Shown: positions 47,471 to 57,355, counted from the first letter of the stretch. The stretch: 64,000 bases of DNA from an uncultured Bacteroidales bacterium (GCA_902760345.1 CACWFY010000019.1:1-64000); one strand, 5' to 3'. Notes: generated by a model from the letters alone, not told the origin. Numbers and translations are program-made.

Positions 47471-49015
47471 ATGACAATGAAAGCATTTGATAATTTAGAG
47501 ATTTGGTGGGTGACTGGTGCCCAACTGCTATATGGAGGCGACGCTGTCGTTGCTGTTGACGGCCACTCCAAGGAGATGGTCGAGGGTCTGAACGCCTCAG
47601 GCAACATTCCCGTAAAGATAGTATATAAAGGTACCGCTAACAGCTCGAAGGAAGTAGAGCAGGTCATGCTCGCTGCCAATAACGACGAGAAGTGCGTGGG
47701 TATCATCACCTGGATGCATACTTTCTCGCCCGCCAAGATGTGGATCAAGGGTCTGCAGAAACTGCAGAAGCCTCTGCTCCACTTCCACACACAGTACAAC
47801 GCTGAGATTCCCTGGGAGACAATGGATATGGACTTTATGAACCTGAACCAGTCGGCTCACGGTGACATTGAGTTCGGCCATATCTGTACCCGCATGCGCA
47901 TTCCCCGCAAGGTGGTTTGTGGCTACTGGAAAGACGAAGCTGCTCAGAAGCAGATTGCCGTCTGGTCTCGCGTGGCAGCTGGTGTTGCTGACGCCAAGAA
48001 CGTGCGCTGCCTGATGTTCGGTATGAACATGAACAACGTGGCTGTGACCGATGGCGACCGCGTGGAGTTCGAGCAGCGTTTGGGCTATCATGTCGACTAC
48101 TACCCCGTTTCGTCGGTGATGGAATACTGGAAGAAGGTGACCGACCAGGAAGTTAACGAACTCGTTGAGGTCTATAAGAAGGAATATACCATCAAGATCG
48201 ACGAGAGTGGCGAAGCCGTTTATTGGGAGAAGGTGCGCAATGCCGCCAAGGCCGAGATTGCCCTGCGCCGCGTGCTGAAGGACAATGGTGCCACCGCTTT
48301 CACCACTAACTTCGACGATCTGGGCGATGCTGACATCAACCAGCCCGACTTCTGCGGTTTCGACCAGATTCCCGGTCTGGCCTCTCAGCGTCTGATGGCC
48401 GAGGGTATCGGCTTTGGTGCCGAGGGCGACTGGAAGACCGCCTGTCTGTATCGCACCCTGTGGGTTATCCAGCAGCGCATGCCTACCGGCTGTTCGTTCC
48501 TTGAGGACTACACGCTCAATTTCGCTGGCAGCCAGTCGTCTTGCCTGCAGAGCCACATGCTCGAAGTTTGTCCCCTCATTGCCAGCGACAAGCCCAAGCT
48601 CGAGGTTCACTTCCTCGGCATCGGCATCCGCAAGCAGCAAACCGCCCGTTTGGTGTTCACCTCGAAGACCGGTCGTGGTATCAAGGCCACCGTTGTCGAC
48701 CTTGGCAACCGTTTCCGCCTGATTTCTCAGGAGGTAGAGTGCATCGAGCCCAAGCCCATGCCAAATCTACCCGTGGCCAGCGCCCTTTGGGTGCCCCAGC
48801 CCACTTTCGAGATTGGTGCCGGAGCGTGGATTCTTGCTGGTGGCACACACCATTCAGCCTTCTCTTACGACATCACCGAAGAGTACTGGGAAGACTTCGC
48901 CGAAATGCTGGGCATCGAGTATGTCAAGATCAATAAGGACACCAACACCTTCGATTTCAAGCAGACCCTTCGTAACAACGAAGTTTATTACATGTTGAAC
49001 AAAGCCCTGAAGTAA
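47471..49015 (+). CDS. araA: L-arabinose isomerase
   Basis: 514 residues (two possible ATGs two codons apart). Motifs: [48 protein letters not shown], and [10 protein letters not shown]. Converts L-arabinose to L-ribulose; Mn-dependent in the family, with conserved glutamates and His in [16 protein letters not shown] and GTHHSAFS. Followed 1 bp later by araB. Confidence 0.96.
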   Translation: MTMKAFDNLEIWWVTGAQLLYGGDAVVAVDGHSKEMVEGLNASGNIPVKIVYKGTANSSKEVEQVMLAANNDEKCVGIITWMHTFSPAKMWIKGLQKLQKPLLHFHTQYNAEIPWETMDMDFMNLNQSAHGDIEFGHICTRMRIPRKVVCGYWKDEAAQKQIAVWSRVAAGVADAKNVRCLMFGMNMNNVAVTDGDRVEFEQRLGYHVDYYPVSSVMEYWKKVTDQEVNELVEVYKKEYTIKIDESGEAVYWEKVRNAAKAEIALRRVLKDNGATAFTTNFDDLGDADINQPDFCGFDQIPGLASQRLMAEGIGFGAEGDWKTACLYRTLWVIQQRMPTGCSFLEDYTLNFAGSQSSCLQSHMLEVCPLIASDKPKLEVHFLGIGIRKQQTARLVFTSKTGRGIKATVVDLGNRFRLISQEVECIEPKPMPNLPVASALWVPQPTFEIGAGAWILAGGTHHSAFSYDITEEYWEDFAEMLGIEYVKINKDTNTFDFKQTLRNNEVYYMLNKALK

Positions 49016-49016
49016 T

Positions 49017-50603
49017 ATGACAGCAAAACAAACCATTGAGGCTGGAAAAGCCATATTGGGTATCGAGTTCGGCTCTACCCGCATTAAGGCCGTGCTCATC
49101 GACCAGGACAATAAGCCCATCGCTCAAGGTGCTTTTGAGTGGGAAAACCAATTGGTCGACGGACTGTGGACCTATAGCATCGACATTATCTGGCGTGGTC
49201 TGCAGGACTGCTATGCCGACCTGCGTCAGGATGTCAAGAAGCAGTACGACTGCGAGATTGAGTCGCTGGCAGCCATCGGCTTCTCGGCTATGATGCACGG
49301 CTACATGGCCTTCAACGCCGAGCAGCAGATTCTGGTGCCGTTCCGCACCTGGCGTAACACCAATACCGGTAAGGCCGCTGCCGAGTTGAGCGAACTGTTC
49401 AACTACAACATCCCCCTGCGTTGGAGCATCTCGCATCTCTATGAGTGCATCCTGGAGAATAACGAGCACGTAAAGGACATCAAGTATCTCACCACCCTCG
49501 CCGGCTATGTTCATTGGCAGGTGACAGGCGAGTTCGTGCTGGGCGTGGGCGACGCCTCGGGTATGATTCCCGTTGACCCCGCCACCAAGACCTACGACGC
49601 CACGATGGTTGAGAAGTTCGACAAGATTCTTGTGTCTAAAGGTTTACCCTTTAGATTACTCGACATCCTGCCGAAGTCGCTGAACGCTGGCGAAGCTGCC
49701 GGCACGCTGACTGCCGAGGGTGCCAAGAAGCTCGACCCCTCTGGTCATCTGAAGCCCGGCTGCCCCGTTTGTCCTCCTGAGGGCGACGCCGGAACGGGTA
49801 TGGTAGCCACCAACGCAGTAAAGCAGCGCACAGGTAACGTTTCGGCCGGAACATCGTCGTTCTCGATGATTGTTTTGGAGAAGCCGCTGAGCAAACCCTA
49901 CGAGATGATCGATATGGTGACCACCCCCGACGGCAGCCTTGTGGCAATGGTACATTGCAACAACTGCACCAGCGATATCAACGCCTGGGTGGGACTGTTC
50001 AAGGAATATCAGCAGCTGCTGGGTGTGCCCGTCGACATGAACGAGCTTTATGGTAAACTCTTCAACAAAGCCCTCGAGGGCGATGCCGACTGCGGTGGTC
50101 TGATGGCTTACAACTACGTCTCGGGTGAGCCTGTCACGGGCTTAGCCGACGGCCGTCCCCTCTTCGTTCGCTCTGCCAACGACAAGTTCAACCTCGCCAA
50201 CTTCATGCGTGCCAACCTCTATGGTGCCATTGGCGTGCTGAAGATTGGCAATGACATCCTCTTCAAGGACGAGAAGATCAAGGTAGACCGTATCACCGGT
50301 CACGGCGGCTACTTCAAGACCGTCGGTGTAGGTCAGCGCATGCTCGCTGCTGCCCTCAACAGCCCCATCTCTGTCATGGAGACTGCCGGCGAAGGTGGTG
50401 CGTGGGGTATTGCCCTGCTGGCTGGCTACCTTATTAATAATAATGGTAAGTCGCTGGCCGACTACCTCGAGGACGTGGTCTTCGCAGGCAACACGGGTAT
50501 CTCTATCGCCCCCACGGCCGAGGATGTCGCCGGCTTCGAGCGTTATATCGAGAACTACAAGAAGTGTCTGCCCATCGAGCAGGCAGCAGTAGACAATAAG
50601 TAA
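49017..50603 (+). CDS. araB: L-ribulokinase-like FGGY kinase
   Basis: 528 residues of the FGGY carbohydrate kinase family. ATP-binding [17 protein letters not shown] at residues 14-30, and glycine-rich [14 protein letters not shown] and [16 protein letters not shown]. Placement after araA and the lack of a plausible xylose or rhamnose context make L-ribulose the best substrate. The stop is followed directly by the uvrA ATG. Confidence 0.88.
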   Translation: MTAKQTIEAGKAILGIEFGSTRIKAVLIDQDNKPIAQGAFEWENQLVDGLWTYSIDIIWRGLQDCYADLRQDVKKQYDCEIESLAAIGFSAMMHGYMAFNAEQQILVPFRTWRNTNTGKAAAELSELFNYNIPLRWSISHLYECILENNEHVKDIKYLTTLAGYVHWQVTGEFVLGVGDASGMIPVDPATKTYDATMVEKFDKILVSKGLPFRLLDILPKSLNAGEAAGTLTAEGAKKLDPSGHLKPGCPVCPPEGDAGTGMVATNAVKQRTGNVSAGTSSFSMIVLEKPLSKPYEMIDMVTTPDGSLVAMVHCNNCTSDINAWVGLFKEYQQLLGVPVDMNELYGKLFNKALEGDADCGGLMAYNYVSGEPVTGLADGRPLFVRSANDKFNLANFMRANLYGAIGVLKIGNDILFKDEKIKVDRITGHGGYFKTVGVGQRMLAAALNSPISVMETAGEGGAWGIALLAGYLINNNGKSLADYLEDVVFAGNTGISIAPTAEDVAGFERYIENYKKCLPIEQAAVDNK

Positions 50604-53423
50604 ATGAGTGACTACATCGAGATAAAGGGAGCGCGCGTTAACAATCTGAAGAATGTTAATGTCAAGATACCCCGCAACAAATTGGTGGTCATAGCCGGTG
50701 TGTCGGGCAGTGGCAAGTCGTCGCTGGCGTTCGACACCCTCTATGCTGAAGGACAGCGCCGCTACGTCGAAAGCCTGAGCAGCTATGCCCGTCAGTTTCT
50801 GGGTCGTATGAACAAGCCCGAGTGCGACTTCATCAAAGGCATCCCACCGGCTATTGCCATCGAACAGCGGGTCATCTCGCGCAACCCTCGCTCGACTGTA
50901 GGTACCACTACCGAGATCTACGAATACCTGCGTCTGCTGTTTGCCCGCATCGGACGCACCTATTCGCCCATCAGTGGTCAGGAGGTCTGCAAGCACTCCA
51001 CCGAAGACATCATCGCCTGCTGCCGACAGTATGCTGCCGGCACCAAGTTTGTCATCATGGCCCCTATCCATTTGGCGGAAGGACGCACCATGGAGCAGCA
51101 ACTCAAGCTCTATGTCCAGAACGGCTATGTGCGCATCTTTGCCAACGGCAACATTGTGCGCATCGACGACTTCCTGGCCGACAATTCTCAATTTTCAATT
51201 TTCAATTCTCAATTCTACTTGGTCATCGACCGCCTGTCTGTCGACGATTCAAAAGACAGCATCTCGCGACTCGTCGACTCTGCCGAGACGGCTTTCTATG
51301 AAGGCAACGGCGAACTGCGTCTGATGGTGTTGCCTGCAGGACTGACTTACGACTTCTCTATGCACTTCGAGGCCGATGGCATGACGTTCGAAGAGCCCTC
51401 CGACCAGCTATTTTCGTTCAACTCGCCCGTAGGAGCGTGCCCTGAATGTCAGGGCTTTGGCAAGATTATCGGCATCGACGAACATCTGGTCATCCCCAAT
51501 ACCGCGCTGTCGGTCTACGACGGCTGCGTGGTCTGCTGGCACGGCGAGAAGATGGGCATGTGGAAAGAAGAGTTCTGCCGCCGGGCCGCACAAGACGACT
51601 TCCCTATCTTCGAGCCGTACTACAACCTCACGCAGAAGCAGAAAGACCAGCTGTGGCACGGTCTGCCCTCCGACAAACACCGCGACAAGCACGACCGCGT
51701 CTGCATCGACTCGTTCTTCCAGATGGTTCAGGAGAACCAGTACAAAATCCAGTATCGCGTCATGCTTAGCCGCTATCGTGGCAAGACGACGTGTCCGAAG
51801 TGTCACGGTACGCGACTGAAGAAAGAAGCCAACTATGTCAAGATTGGCGGACGCAGCATCTCCGACCTTGTGCAGATGCCGATTGTCACGCTGAAGCAGT
51901 GGTTCGACCGCCTGGAGCTTACCGAACAGGAACAGCAGATTGGCCGTCGCCTGCTTCTGGAAATCAATTCACGCCTGCAGTTCCTGTTAGACGTCGGCCT
52001 GGGCTACCTCACGCTGAACCGCATGTCCAACACCCTGTCGGGCGGCGAGAGCCAGCGCATTAACCTGACCACCTCGCTGGGCAGTTCACTCGTGGGCAGT
52101 CTCTACATCCTCGACGAGCCCAGTATCGGCCTGCACTCACGCGACACCGACCGGCTCATCAAGGTGCTGAAACAGTTGCGCGACATAGGCAATACCGTCG
52201 TCATCGTCGAACACGACGAAGAAATCATGCGCTCTGCCGACTATCTCATCGACGTCGGTCCCGACGCCGGACGCTTGGGTGGCGAAATCGTCTACGAGGG
52301 AAAGATGGAAGAAGACACTTCTCGTTTCTCATCGCTCATCTCCCAGTTTCCCAAGAGCCACACCCTGCGTTACCTCACTGGCCTCGACCAGATAGACGTT
52401 CCCCCAAGCCATCGCCCGTGGAACCGTAAAATAATAGTTCGCGGCGCGCGCATGAACAACCTTAAAGGAGTGACGGTGGAGATACCGCTCAACGTGATGA
52501 CCGTCATTACCGGAGTCAGCGGCAGCGGCAAGTCGTCGCTCGTCAAGGGCATACTCTACCCCGCCCTCAAGCGCCATCTCGGCGAGGTGTGCGATGCACC
52601 GGGCGAATATGAGGGACTGGACGGCGACTATACCGCCATACATCATGTCGAGTTTATCGACCAGAACCCCATCGGCAAGTCCACCCGTTCTAATCCCGCC
52701 ACCTATGTCAAGGCCTACGATGCCATTCGCGACCTCTTTGCCGAACAACCGTTAGCCCAGCAGATGGGTTTTTCGCCTCAGTATTTCTCGTTTAATGCCG
52801 ACGGCGGACGCTGCGACGAGTGTAAGGGCGCAGGCGTCATCACCGTCGAGATGCAGTTCATGGCCGACCTCGTACTCGAGTGCGAAGCCTGCCACGGCCA
52901 CCGCTTCAAGCGCGACATCCTCGACGTGCGCTTCCACGGCAAGAACATCGACGACGTGCTGAACATGACCATCTCCGAGGCCATCGACTTCTTCGCCGAG
53001 CACGGCCAGAAAGTCATCGTCAGACGACTGCAGCCCCTCGAGGATGTCGGACTGGGCTACATCAAACTGGGCCAGAACTCATCGACGCTCTCCGGTGGCG
53101 AAAACCAGCGCGTAAAACTCGCCTACTTCATCGGACAAGAAAAGCAGGAGCCTACCCTCTTCATCTTCGACGAGCCTACCACCGGACTGCACTTCCACGA
53201 CATCGACCGACTGCTCAGAGCCTTCAACGCGCTGATAGAACGCGGACACACCATCCTCATCATCGAGCACAACATGGAAATCATCAAGTGTGCCGACCAC
53301 ATCATCGATATGGGGCCCGACGGCGGCGACCACGGTGGCGAGGTCGTTGTCACAGGAACACCCGAAGAGGTGGCAGCCTGCGAACGTAGCCTCACGGGAA
53401 AATTCCTGAAAGCGAAACTTTAA
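50604..53423 (+). CDS. uvrA: excinuclease ABC subunit A
   Basis: 939 residues, complete UvrA. Two ATPase halves: GVSGSGKSSLAFDTLYAEG and LSGGESQRINL, then GVSGSGKSSLVKGILYP and LSGGENQRVKLA. Zinc cysteine pairs CPECQGFGK, CPKCHGTR, CDECKGAG and CEACHGHR. Damage recognition in nucleotide excision repair. At residues about 194-205 the protein has an in-frame insert NSQFSIFNSQF encoded by AT-rich repeats (51182-51216), near the UvrB-binding domain. Starts right at the araB stop, which is an unusual operon partner. Confidence 0.95.
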   Translation: MSDYIEIKGARVNNLKNVNVKIPRNKLVVIAGVSGSGKSSLAFDTLYAEGQRRYVESLSSYARQFLGRMNKPECDFIKGIPPAIAIEQRVISRNPRSTVGTTTEIYEYLRLLFARIGRTYSPISGQEVCKHSTEDIIACCRQYAAGTKFVIMAPIHLAEGRTMEQQLKLYVQNGYVRIFANGNIVRIDDFLADNSQFSIFNSQFYLVIDRLSVDDSKDSISRLVDSAETAFYEGNGELRLMVLPAGLTYDFSMHFEADGMTFEEPSDQLFSFNSPVGACPECQGFGKIIGIDEHLVIPNTALSVYDGCVVCWHGEKMGMWKEEFCRRAAQDDFPIFEPYYNLTQKQKDQLWHGLPSDKHRDKHDRVCIDSFFQMVQENQYKIQYRVMLSRYRGKTTCPKCHGTRLKKEANYVKIGGRSISDLVQMPIVTLKQWFDRLELTEQEQQIGRRLLLEINSRLQFLLDVGLGYLTLNRMSNTLSGGESQRINLTTSLGSSLVGSLYILDEPSIGLHSRDTDRLIKVLKQLRDIGNTVVIVEHDEEIMRSADYLIDVGPDAGRLGGEIVYEGKMEEDTSRFSSLISQFPKSHTLRYLTGLDQIDVPPSHRPWNRKIIVRGARMNNLKGVTVEIPLNVMTVITGVSGSGKSSLVKGILYPALKRHLGEVCDAPGEYEGLDGDYTAIHHVEFIDQNPIGKSTRSNPATYVKAYDAIRDLFAEQPLAQQMGFSPQYFSFNADGGRCDECKGAGVITVEMQFMADLVLECEACHGHRFKRDILDVRFHGKNIDDVLNMTISEAIDFFAEHGQKVIVRRLQPLEDVGLGYIKLGQNSSTLSGGENQRVKLAYFIGQEKQEPTLFIFDEPTTGLHFHDIDRLLRAFNALIERGHTILIIEHNMEIIKCADHIIDMGPDGGDHGGEVVVTGTPEEVAACERSLTGKFLKAKL
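51182..51216. repeat. TCAATT repeats inside uvrA
   Basis: CAATTCTCAATTTTCAATT and further near copies, a 7-8 bp period, inserted in frame in uvrA. Confidence 0.65.
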
Positions 53424-53433
53424 GGCTAAAACA

Positions 53434-53465
53434 TTTGGAGGTTACAAAAAAAAGTATTACCTTTG
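53434..53465 (+). promoter_or_regulatory. promoter of tRNA-Thr
   Basis: TTTG (53434-53437), 20 bp, TACCTTTG (53458-53465), 39 nt before tRNA-Thr. Confidence 0.75.
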
Positions 53466-53504
53466 CACTCGCTTTCGAAAAAAGCAAGCGATCATTGAAA
53501 GACT

Positions 53505-53577
<73 letters not shown>

Positions 53578-53590
53578 CACTTTCCAAACA

Positions 53591-53625
53591 AAAAGAGTCA
53601 GGATACAACCATTCTGGCTCTTTTT
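53591..53625 (+). terminator. terminator after tRNA-Thr
   Basis: AAAGAGTCAGGAT pairs imperfectly with ATTCTGGCTCTTT, followed by TT. It lies between the Thr and Gly tRNAs. Confidence 0.65.
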
Positions 53626-53657
53626 CTTTCCCGATTCTTCGGGCATACCGAAGCTAA

Positions 53658-53730
53658 GCGGAATTAGCTCAGTTGGTAGAGCATTGGCTTCCCAAGCCGA
53701 GGGTCGCGGGTTCGAGTCCCGTATTCCGCT
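53658..53730 (+). tRNA. tRNA-Gly (anticodon CCC)
   Basis: 73-nt cloverleaf: acceptor GCGGAAT/ATTCCGC, anticodon loop TTCCCAA with stem TTGGC/GCCGA. CCA is not encoded. Reads GGG. Confidence 0.95.
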
Positions 53731-53800
53731 CCTCTACTCCCCTGAAAACAGGGCGGGAACGAGAAAAAACAGCAAGAAAGTGAAAAAAGTCACGCAAAAA

Positions 53801-53832
53801 TTTGCAGGGTTCCAAAAATAGTAGTACCTTTG
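53801..53832 (+). promoter_or_regulatory. promoter of tRNA-Ser and tRNA-Glu
   Basis: TTTG (53801-53804), 20 bp, TACCTTTG (53825-53832), a full match, 51 nt before tRNA-Ser. Confidence 0.75.
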
Positions 53833-53883
53833 CACCCGCAATCAAGGAGATAACCCCACGGTTTCTGACTCCAGGGTCCTTTT

Positions 53884-53970
53884 GGAAGGATGGGTGAGTG
53901 GCTGAAACCAGCAGTTTGCTAAACTGCCGTACGGGTTCCCGTACCGGGGGTTCGAATCCCCCTCCTTCCG
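53884..53970 (+). tRNA. tRNA-Ser (anticodon GCT)
   Basis: 87 nt with the long variable arm of class II tRNAs (CGTACGGGTTCCCGTACC). Acceptor GGAAGGA/TCCTTCC, anticodon loop TTGCTAA with stem GCAGT/ACTGC. CCA is not encoded. Confidence 0.95.
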
Positions 53971-54016
53971 CACCGCGACTCGGACATTCAAATTCATTTG
54001 ATGTCTCTCGCTGCTC

Positions 54017-54091
54017 GGTCGATTCATCTAATGGTTAGGATACAAGATTCTCAATCTTGGCATAGGGGTTCGATTCCCCTATCGACTACCA
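54017..54091 (+). tRNA. tRNA-Glu (anticodon CTC)
   Basis: Acceptor GGTCGAT/ATCGACT with a G-U end pair, D arm TCATCTAATGG, anticodon stem CAAGA/TCTTG around loop TTCTCAA, T arm GGGGTTCGATTCCCC. CCA is encoded (54089-54091). Reads GAG. Confidence 0.9.
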
Positions 54092-54093
54092 AA

Positions 54094-54117
54094 GCGCTGA
54101 TTCTCAGCGCTTTTTTG
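54094..54117 (+). terminator. terminator after tRNA-Glu
   Basis: AGCGCTGA, TTC, TCAGCGCT followed by a T run; a compact strong stem that ends the tRNA transcript. Confidence 0.85.
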
Positions 54118-54148
54118 TTATCATTCCAAATCAGTTTTCGCATGCTAA

Positions 54149-54346
54149 AAACATAGCATTCACAGCGTCAAAACATAGTTATCACCTCGTCAATCCTATG
54201 CTTTCACATTGTGAAAACGTAACTTTGTGGTCGTCTATGTGGCACTTTGTGGTCGTCTATGTGGCACTTTGTGGCCGTCTATATGGCACATGCTGACCTT
54301 CTATGTGGCACATGCTGATTGATCAAACGGCATCTCCATGTTGCTC
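54149..54346. repeat. degenerate 22-bp-period repeat array, about nine units
   Basis: Units of exactly 22 bp from 54149. The first two share AAACATAG and TCA ends; those at 54237, 54259, 54281 and 54303 share ATGTGGCAC or ATATGGCAC starts, with TTTGTGG in the first two and ATGCTGA in the last two. Neighbouring units resemble each other more than distant ones. It lies between the tRNA-Glu terminator and the VapE locus 2 core. Confidence 0.7.
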
Positions 54347-54375
54347 TTGACGCTTCTATCGCAAAAAGACCTAAC

Positions 54376-54473
54376 ACTTACCTAAATCGCAGGAAAAGCC
54401 TTTGTAGAAAGGGAATACAGAAAGGTAACTCTCTAAAAAGACTTACCTGAGAGTTACCTGACACCTACCTAAG
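54376..54473. repeat. VapE locus 2, promoter-side iteron-core-iteron site
   Basis: One unit ACTTACCTAAA (54376-54386), core at 54392-54413 (AAAAGCCTTTGTAGAAAGGG), then three 11-bp units ACTTACCTGAG, AGTTACCTGAC, ACCTACCTAAG (54441-54473). The core differs from that of VapE locus 1 at one base over its 22 positions, while the iterons are unrelated. Confidence 0.8.
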
Positions 54474-54524
54474 CAGTCGAATATGCCTGTTAACATTTTT
54501 TAGTGCAACTGTCTGGGGGAAAAT

Positions 54525-54556
54525 CTTGGAATCCGGCAAAAAATTTTGTATCTTTG
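54525..54556 (+). promoter_or_regulatory. promoter of VapE gene 2
   Basis: CTTG (54525-54528), 20 bp, TATCTTTG (54549-54556), the same form as the promoter of VapE gene 1. Confidence 0.6.
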
Positions 54557-54653
54557 CATAGTGAAAAAAGAGGAGGAAAAAGGATGACGAAAAACACGCC
54601 TTAAGCCGAATCGTTTAACTGTATCTATTAACCATTTTAAAAATTTTAGTACC

Positions 54654-55866
54654 ATGAACAAAGTGGGAATGCTCGCAGTAGAGCTGTTCCTGAGTGACAA
54701 TTACAGTTTCCGTCGCAACGTGCTGAACGGTAAGCTGGAGTTTGCTGTCAGGTCTGCCGACGGACAGCTGGGTGACTATCGCGTATTGACGCAAGAGGCG
54801 CTGAACAGCATCGTGCTGCGAGCCAAGCGCGAGGAGATCAGCGAGGGCAATCCGAAGACGGAGATCCAGGAGTATGTCAACTCTGAGGAAGTAGCCGTCT
54901 TCAACCCCATCGGCGACTATCTCAGCAGTCTGCCCGCATGGGACGGACAGAACCATGTGGCGCGTCTCTTCAGCCGACTGCCAGGCGTGAGTAGCGAACA
55001 GCTCGCGTACCTTAGTATATGGTTGCGCTCGACGGTAGCCCACTGGTTGCAGATGGACACGCTGCACGGCAACGAGGTGGTGCCGACGCTGATTGGCCCG
55101 CAGGGTTGCGGCAAGACGACGTTCCTTCGCCGACTGCTGCCCCAGCATCTGCGCGAGTACTATCTGGACCACTTGAACCTGTCGAACAAGTTCGACAAGG
55201 AGATGGCGCTGACGAACAATCTGCTGGTCAACCTCGACGAGCTCGACGCCATCCGTCCCAGCCAGCATGCGGAACCTCGACGAGCTCGATGCCATCCGTC
55301 CCAGCCAGCATGCGGCACTGAAGCAGACGCTGTCGAAGTCGAAGGTCAACGGACGCCCCATCTATGGTTGTTCGCAGCAGGACCGCCCACGCTTCGCCTC
55401 GTTTGTGGCGACGACCAACAACCCCCATCCGCTGACGGACGCCACGGGTTCGCGTCGCTACATCTGCCTGACCATTCTTGAGGGACGGTTCATCGACAAT
55501 TCTGGCAACATCGACTACGACCAGCTGTATGCCCAGGTGTTGCACGAACTGCGTGAGCTGGAGGCTCCCTACTGGTTCAACAACGACGAGGTGGCCCGCA
55601 TCCAGCAGCTGAACCAAGGGTTCATGGAGCAGAAGGATATGACCGAGATGATTACAGCTTGTTTCCGTAAGCCGAAGGAAGGCGAGAAGGTAGAGAGCAT
55701 GAACAGCATACAGATGCTAGAAATCATCGCGAAGCAGTATCCAAATGTAAAGGTAAGCCACAGCACCCGCATCCATCTGGGTCAGGCCATGAAGGAACTC
55801 AACTACACGCATACTGAGCGTGGTCACGTAGCCTATTACAAGGTCGTCCCGCTGTATGCGGCATGA
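54654..55866 (+). pseudogene. VapE/VirE-family ATPase, frameshifted by 43-bp duplication
   Basis: Paralogue of the VapE protein at 3683. Frame 1 runs from MNKVGMLAVELFLSDNYSF through Walker A (GPQGCGKTTF) and Walker B (LLVNLDELDAI). Then a 43-bp segment (55230-55272) is repeated at 55273-55315 with one base change. Because 43 is not a multiple of 3, frame 1 is thrown out and ends near 55481. The adjacent frame carries the rest (LKQTLSKSKVNGRPIYG to YYKVVPLYAA). Removing one copy restores a 389-residue protein. Recent inactivation, a slippage switch or a sequence error are all possible. Confidence 0.92.
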
Positions 55867-55892
55867 GGTCTAGTAGCTGAAAAGGGACCTGT

Positions 55893-55970
55893 GAGGGAGG
55901 TGGTGCGCAACCACCTCCCTCTTCATAATCCCTTTATACATCGGCCTTTGAGACCTACTGAGGGAGGTGG
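55893..55970. repeat. VapE locus 2, distal inverted site with hairpin
   Basis: Perfect 12-bp inverted repeat GAGGGAGGTGGT/ACCACCTCCCTC (55893-55904, 55910-55921), then a core-like stretch at 55930-55951 matching the inverted core of the promoter side at 16 of 22 positions, then TGAGGGAGGTGG (55959-55970). The iterons differ from those at 54376-54473. Confidence 0.6.
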
Positions 55971-55976
55971 GGAGGT

Positions 55977-57050
55977 TCAGACCACGATGCTCCGTGCCTT
56001 GTCAATGATTCGCCTGACAGTATCACAGATATTCCTTTGGGCCACCTCTTTACGCATGGCTTCTTCGAGGGAGATGCCTTCTGGATTGATTTCGTCAACA
56101 TGAGCAAAACCCGCATTTAAAAGTTCCTGTTTGTCACTGATTCGACCTGCTATCAAACATACGGGCACATTGCCTGATTGCTTCAGGATTCCCATGGGAA
56201 GCTTGCCCATCAGGGTCTGACGGTCAGCAGAGCCTTCACCAGTGATTACGAGGTCGGCATCATTGACTATCTCATGGAACTTGATGGCTTCAAGCAGCAG
56301 TTCTATGCCAGGCTTGCAGTCAGCATTCATATATTGCAGGAAAGCATATCCCAAACCTCCAGCAGCTCCTGCTCCCTCCTGTTCAGAGCGGTCGTAGCCG
56401 AAATGCCTAGCAGAAACATCTGCAAACTTCCTTGCCCGTTCATCCAATTGCCGAATCATATCTGGAGTAGCACCTTTCTGATAAGCAAAGACGTGTGCAG
56501 CTCCATTCTCGCCACAGAGTGGATTCTTGACATCGGATGCTATTGTGAAACGGACATGCTTCAATGCCTCAACATCATCCCATGTTCCGTGTTTCGAGAA
56601 ACTGTCGATGAGTGCCCGAAGCATCCCGATACCAGCATCACTTGTTGCACTGCCACCAAGTCCCACGATGATATGCTCTGCGCCTTTTCTGACTGCATCA
56701 GCCACTAGCTGGCCCGTACCGTAACTGGTAGCCACCATCGGATTCCGTTCTTCACTAGCAAGCAGCGTCAGCCCACTGGCTTGAGCAATTTCTATCAAAG
56801 CCAACTTATCATGTAGCAGATATTGGGCAGAGACAGGTCGCATCAAAGGATCTCGTACCGTTATTTCTATCAGCTCACCACCGATAGCCGCATGGAAGGC
56901 CTCCAAAAAGCCTTCGCCACCATCGCTGACAGGCACTTGCGCAACTTCTCCATCAGGGAATTTGCACTTGATACCCTCTGTTGCTGCCTGATTTGCCTCT
57001 TTTGAGGTCAGGCACCCCTTGAATGAATCTATTGCGACAACTATTTTCAT
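55977..57050 (-). CDS. glycerate kinase
   Basis: 357 residues of the GlxK/GarK type. Start MKIVVAIDSFKGCLTSKEAN, then VPVSDGGEGFLEAF, VGLGGSATSDAGIGMLRAL and ADLVITGEGSADRQTLMGKLP. Phosphorylates glycerate with ATP. It is the first intact gene to the right of VapE locus 2, and its stop is directly against the VapE repeat site. Confidence 0.93.
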   Translation of the reverse strand: MKIVVAIDSFKGCLTSKEANQAATEGIKCKFPDGEVAQVPVSDGGEGFLEAFHAAIGGELIEITVRDPLMRPVSAQYLLHDKLALIEIAQASGLTLLASEERNPMVATSYGTGQLVADAVRKGAEHIIVGLGGSATSDAGIGMLRALIDSFSKHGTWDDVEALKHVRFTIASDVKNPLCGENGAAHVFAYQKGATPDMIRQLDERARKFADVSARHFGYDRSEQEGAGAAGGLGYAFLQYMNADCKPGIELLLEAIKFHEIVNDADLVITGEGSADRQTLMGKLPMGILKQSGNVPVCLIAGRISDKQELLNAGFAHVDEINPEGISLEEAMRKEVAQRNICDTVRRIIDKARSIVV

Positions 57051-57183
57051 CTTTCAAAAGATTACCTACCATTTTATTGCAATCTTAGATGGTGCAAAGA
57101 TAAGTTATTTTTCTGACTAGACACCAGAAATAACGTAAAAATTGGAAATATAGTTAATCTCTTTCATATATTTATCGATTGGT

Positions 57184-57315
57184 TTACTCTGCCTTTCCGC
57201 CAAACTCGTTATACGATATGTTCTCTGGCTTCCACTTGTCCTTCGGTGTGGGACTTTCAGCCGGATGGCCAATGACAATGATGCAAATGAGGATATATAC
57301 TATCGTCTGTATCAT
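57184..57315 (-). pseudogene. nitroreductase C-terminal remnant
   Basis: A 43-codon frame whose last 35 residues (IIVIGHPAESPTPKDKWKPE..) match the C-terminal end of nitroreductases of the type that starts at 63622. The first residues (MIQTIVYI) do not fit; the middle of the gene is missing. The rest of 57051-57384 shows no gene. Confidence 0.55.
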
Positions 57316-57355
57316 ATTTTAATTGCAAAGATATTGATATTCGGTGGATTTTCAT

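Noticed and set aside
47597..48640. 347-codon open frame antisense to araA
   Set aside because: A shadow of araA.
50142..51191. 349-codon open frame antisense to araB/uvrA
   Set aside because: It spans two real genes on the opposite strand and has no recognisable motif.
54149..54346. CRISPR array near the tRNA cluster
   Set aside because: Units are 22 bp in tandem and degenerate throughout, without a constant repeat plus variable spacer.
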